Shown here piece after piece: positions 5,801 to 7,377 of a stretch of DNA of 7,377 nt. The stretch is from Solirubrobacteraceae bacterium (GTDB lineage: Bacteria; Actinomycetota; Thermoleophilia; Solirubrobacterales; Solirubrobacteraceae). The notes beneath the pieces are model-generated. The model saw only the letters and a program-made list of their open reading frames with translations, had not been told where the DNA came from and made no database searches. Position 1 is the stretch's first letter, and every line of letters starts with the position of its first letter. Both the position numbers and the translations under genes were made by a program. The stretch lies in NCBI GenBank assembly GCA_025935735.1, contig JAICUS010000296.1, positions 1-7,377 on the forward strand, given 5' to 3'.

Positions 5801-6666
5801 GGGAAGTCGAGCGGGGCGGTGGTCGGCTCCCGGCCGAGCTTCGCCTCGAGCTGATTCATGTAGCCCCGCCACTCCCCGAACTCCTTCTGCGCCCAGCGGA
5901 TGCGGTCCTCGTAGAACGCGAGGTTGGCCTCGCGCTGGCGCTCCCAGCGGCGCTGCGCGGCCAGGTCGGCCTGGATGACCGCCGAGCGCGAGGACAGCTC
6001 GCCCCGTCGCGGGCCGAAGGCGGCGACGAAGTGCGACGGCACGGCGTCCTCGCGCGCGGGAATCGCACCGGGGTCGGCCACCGGCGCGCCGTCCAGCACG
6101 AGGCAGGAGCCCTGCAGCGGGACCTGCCGCGCCACCACGTGGTCGGCCGGCAGCAGCCGGCGCAGCTCCTCGAAGGAGCCCTCGCCCCACATCGTCTGGT
6201 GCCAGGGCGACTCGATCGGCCAGAACGCGTCGTTGGGGACGCTCAGCAGCGCGGTGAACCCGCGCTCGGCGGCCAGCTCGATCAGCAGCTCGACGACGCC
6301 GGTGTAGCGCTCCAGGTGCTCGATCACCTCGAAGCAGGTGGCCACGCCGTCGCGCGCGTCGCCGAGCGCGGCGCGGACCGCTTGGAGCCCCTCCTCGCCC
6401 GCCAGGTCGGCCTCCACCGGCACGGCCTCGCCCGCGGGCACGGCGCGCACGGCCTCGGCCAGCGCCTCGGCGCTCGCGTCCACCAGCACGGCCCGGTCGG
6501 GTCCCTCGCCTTGGAGCGCGCCCGCCGCGGCCACGCCGGCGCCGCACCCGAGGTCGAGCCAGGTGCTCGTCCCGCGTACCAGCTGGGCGGCCAACCCGTA
6601 GCGCAGGTCGTGCTCGGCGCGGACGGACGGCGGCGTCTCGCGGGTGATGCGCTCCTGCCACTCCAT
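5797..6666 (-). CDS. class I SAM-dependent methyltransferase with C-terminal helical tail
   Basis: 289 residues. SAM-binding motif I is WLDLGCGAG (36-44), the ribose-binding acidic residue is Asp63 (VLVDAS, 60-65), and the post-II segment FEVIEHLERY (112-121) resembles the UbiG/Methyltransf_11/23 type seen in glycan-cluster methyltransferases. LLSVPNDAFW lies after it. A C-terminal segment of about 46 residues (232-277) is rich in Arg, Glu, Gln, Lys and Trp and is predicted by eye to be a long helix or coiled coil, probably for oligomerisation or partner binding. First gene of the operon. Its stop overlaps the next start (GTGA). The ATG at 6666 was picked because a TANNNT -10 box lies 8 bases upstream. 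The next in-frame ATG upstream (6756) would run antisense through the start of the divergent gene. It may O-methylate a sugar, for example a glycan chain end; that is inference from context. Confidence 0.88.
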   Translation of the reverse strand: MEWQERITRETPPSVRAEHDLRYGLAAQLVRGTSTWLDLGCGAGVAAAGALQGEGPDRAVLVDASAEALAEAVRAVPAGEAVPVEADLAGEEGLQAVRAALGDARDGVATCFEVIEHLERYTGVVELLIELAAERGFTALLSVPNDAFWPIESPWHQTMWGEGSFEELRRLLPADHVVARQVPLQGSCLVLDGAPVADPGAIPAREDAVPSHFVAAFGPRRGELSSRSAVIQADLAAQRRWERQREANLAFYEDRIRWAQKEFGEWRGYMNQLEAKLGREPTTAPLDFP

Positions 6667-6684
6667 GGGCGCCCAGCGTACACT
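6655..6684 (+). promoter_or_regulatory. putative promoter of the right-hand glycosyltransferase gene
   Basis: The -10 box TACACT (6679-6684) is the best match to TATAAT in the divergent gap and ends 7 bases before the GTG at 6692. A -35-like CTGCCA (6655-6660, four of six bases of TTGACA) lies 18 bases upstream, inside the first codons of the methyltransferase gene. Leaderless transcription from the GTG is implied. Pattern-based prediction. Confidence 0.45.
6675..6680 (-). promoter_or_regulatory. putative -10 box of the five-gene minus-strand operon
   Basis: TACGCT (minus strand) fits TANNNT and ends 8 bases before the methyltransferase ATG at 6666, the same geometry as the cupin gene promoter, suggesting a leaderless transcript. 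No -35 match was found. It shares its first two base pairs (6679-6680) with the opposing -10 box. Confidence 0.4.
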
Positions 6685-6691
6685 CGGCTTT

Positions 6692-7377
6692 GTGAGGAGG
6701 CGGCTCCCCCCGGCGCCCGCGAGCATGCGCACGCCGATGCGCTTCGACGCGCTCACCGGCTGGGGGACCGGGCCCTATCCGGTGCCCCGCGGCGGCACGC
6801 CGCTGCGGCTGGCCTTCGTCGGCCAGACGACGTTCTTCGCGGCCTGCGCGCTGGAGGAGCGGTCGGCTCGCGTCGAGACGGCCTTCGTCGAGTTCCGGGC
6901 GGGCGGCGACGCCGAGGCGATGCTCGCCAAGGTGCGCGCGCTCGCGCCGCACGTCGTGGTCGTCTTCCGCCCCGAGGTGCTGCCGCCCGGTGTGTTCGCG
7001 GGCCTGCGCGCCGCCGTGCTCGGCTTCCTCACCGAGCCGATCCCCCGCGGCGACACCCGGCGCGCCCACGTCGACCTGCAGCGCCGGCGCCACGACCTGG
7101 CGGCGCTCGACCCCGGCAACGTCGACCGCATCGTGGCCTTCGACCCGCTGATCGTGCCGGCGGCCGACGAGGCGATGCCGGTCTGGCGCTCGCTGCCGCT
7201 GCCGGTGGCCGACCGGCTCTACCACCCGGTCCGCCCGCCGCGCGGGAAGCCGTCGGTCCTGTTCGTCGGGCGCTCCACCGAGCACCGCGAGCGCTTCCTG
7301 CAGCGCCCGAAGGCCGAGCTGGACGTCGTGCACGCCGCGTTCGGGATCGGCGTCGACGAGCTGGACACCCTGATGGC
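6692..7377 (+). CDS. probable CgeB-like glycosyltransferase, 3' end missing
   Basis: 228 codons are visible and the frame stays open to the window edge. The first Rossmann strand is LRLAFVGQTTFF (38-49), followed by a helix and VVVVFRPEVLPPG, then GFLTEPIPRG. The second domain opens with VLFVGRSTEHRERFL (189-203), a strand-loop-helix pattern seen in CgeB/spore-maturation-type group 1 glycosyltransferases. The catalytic and donor-binding C-terminal part lies outside the window, so activity cannot be checked. Start: GTG 6692 fits the leaderless promoter, but ATG 6725 or ATG 6737 (MRFDALTG) would remove an 11- or 15-residue Arg/Pro-rich leader and is equally possible on protein grounds. A GAGGAGG at 6694-6700 is 24 bases before ATG 6725, too far for a usual ribosome-binding site. 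The gene is divergent from the methyltransferase operon by 25 bases and probably belongs to the same glycan locus. Confidence 0.7.
   Translation, partial: MRRRLPPAPASMRTPMRFDALTGWGTGPYPVPRGGTPLRLAFVGQTTFFAACALEERSARVETAFVEFRAGGDAEAMLAKVRALAPHVVVVFRPEVLPPGVFAGLRAAVLGFLTEPIPRGDTRRAHVDLQRRRHDLAALDPGNVDRIVAFDPLIVPAADEAMPVWRSLPLPVADRLYHPVRPPRGKPSVLFVGRSTEHRERFLQRPKAELDVVHAAFGIGVDELDTLM

Noticed and set aside
3405..5854. Very long plus-strand open frames (3405-5123 and 3761-5854) opposite the glycosyltransferases
   Set aside because: They are Arg/Gly/Ala/Pro-rich with no domain pattern. The minus strand encodes two recognisable GT-B enzymes; GC-rich codon bias removes stops from the antisense frames.
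6694..6700. GAGGAGG as Shine-Dalgarno of the right-hand glycosyltransferase
   Set aside because: It is 24 bases before ATG 6725 and 36 before ATG 6737, outside normal spacing. It is simply codons 1-3 if GTG 6692 is used.
6667..6756. Methyltransferase start at ATG 6756
   Set aside because: It would overlap the divergent gene's start and bury both predicted promoters. The extra residues are basic with no family match.
5801..7333. In-frame upstream extension of glycosyltransferase 1 into a 916-residue fusion
   Set aside because: The extension is a shadow through the methyltransferase and right-hand glycosyltransferase genes. The GTG at 5800 gives a correct GT-B N-terminus and a 4-base overlap.
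1..7377. tRNA/rRNA genes, CRISPR repeats, insertion sequences, attachment sites, defence or toxin-antitoxin genes
   Set aside because: No direct repeat arrays, terminal inverted repeats, transposase or integrase motifs or RNA-gene signatures were seen. The window is filled by the eight genes described.

Overview
The window is very GC-rich, almost wall-to-wall coding DNA with strong GC bias at third codon positions. Several genes start with GTG, and neighbouring genes are packed with 4-base stop/start overlaps. This points to a high-GC actinobacterium. A deep-branching soil lineage such as Thermoleophilia/Solirubrobacterales is my guess from the overall look and is not proven. The carbonic anhydrase closely resembles the 163-residue mycobacterial Rv1284 type, which supports the phylum.

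Left part (1-1530): NAD kinase (minus strand, cut by the left edge) is preceded by a small cupin protein whose stop overlaps the kinase start (GTGA). Divergent from the cupin, 34 bases away, is a plus-strand beta-carbonic anhydrase. Both divergent genes have a TANNNT -10-like box only 7-8 bases before the start codon, as expected for leaderless transcripts.

Middle and right part (1523-6666): a five-gene minus-strand operon reads, in transcription order, SAM methyltransferase with a C-terminal helical tail, glycosyltransferase 1, glycosyltransferase 2, heme A synthase (ctaA), and NAD-dependent sugar-nucleotide epimerase. Three of its junctions are 4-base overlaps (GTGA, ATGA, ATGA) and the last is a 2-base gap. 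Four of the five genes look like surface-polysaccharide or glycoconjugate synthesis. The fifth, ctaA, is an enzyme of cytochrome oxidase cofactor synthesis, and its position inside the operon is the main oddity here. The operon ends against carbonic anhydrase with a 10-base palindrome that holds both stop codons.

Right edge (6692-7377): a divergent plus-strand gene, probably another glycosyltransferase (CgeB-like), starts 25 bases from the methyltransferase and runs off the window. The two -10 boxes of this divergent pair overlap by two bases. The locus is therefore best read as part of a glycan-assembly island next to housekeeping genes.

I see no RNA genes, CRISPR array, insertion sequence, integrase, toxin-antitoxin or defence module, and no non-coding gap longer than about 35 bases. 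I found no clear novel system. The most worthwhile leads are the ctaA placement, the paired glycosyltransferases, and the compact overlapping divergent promoters.
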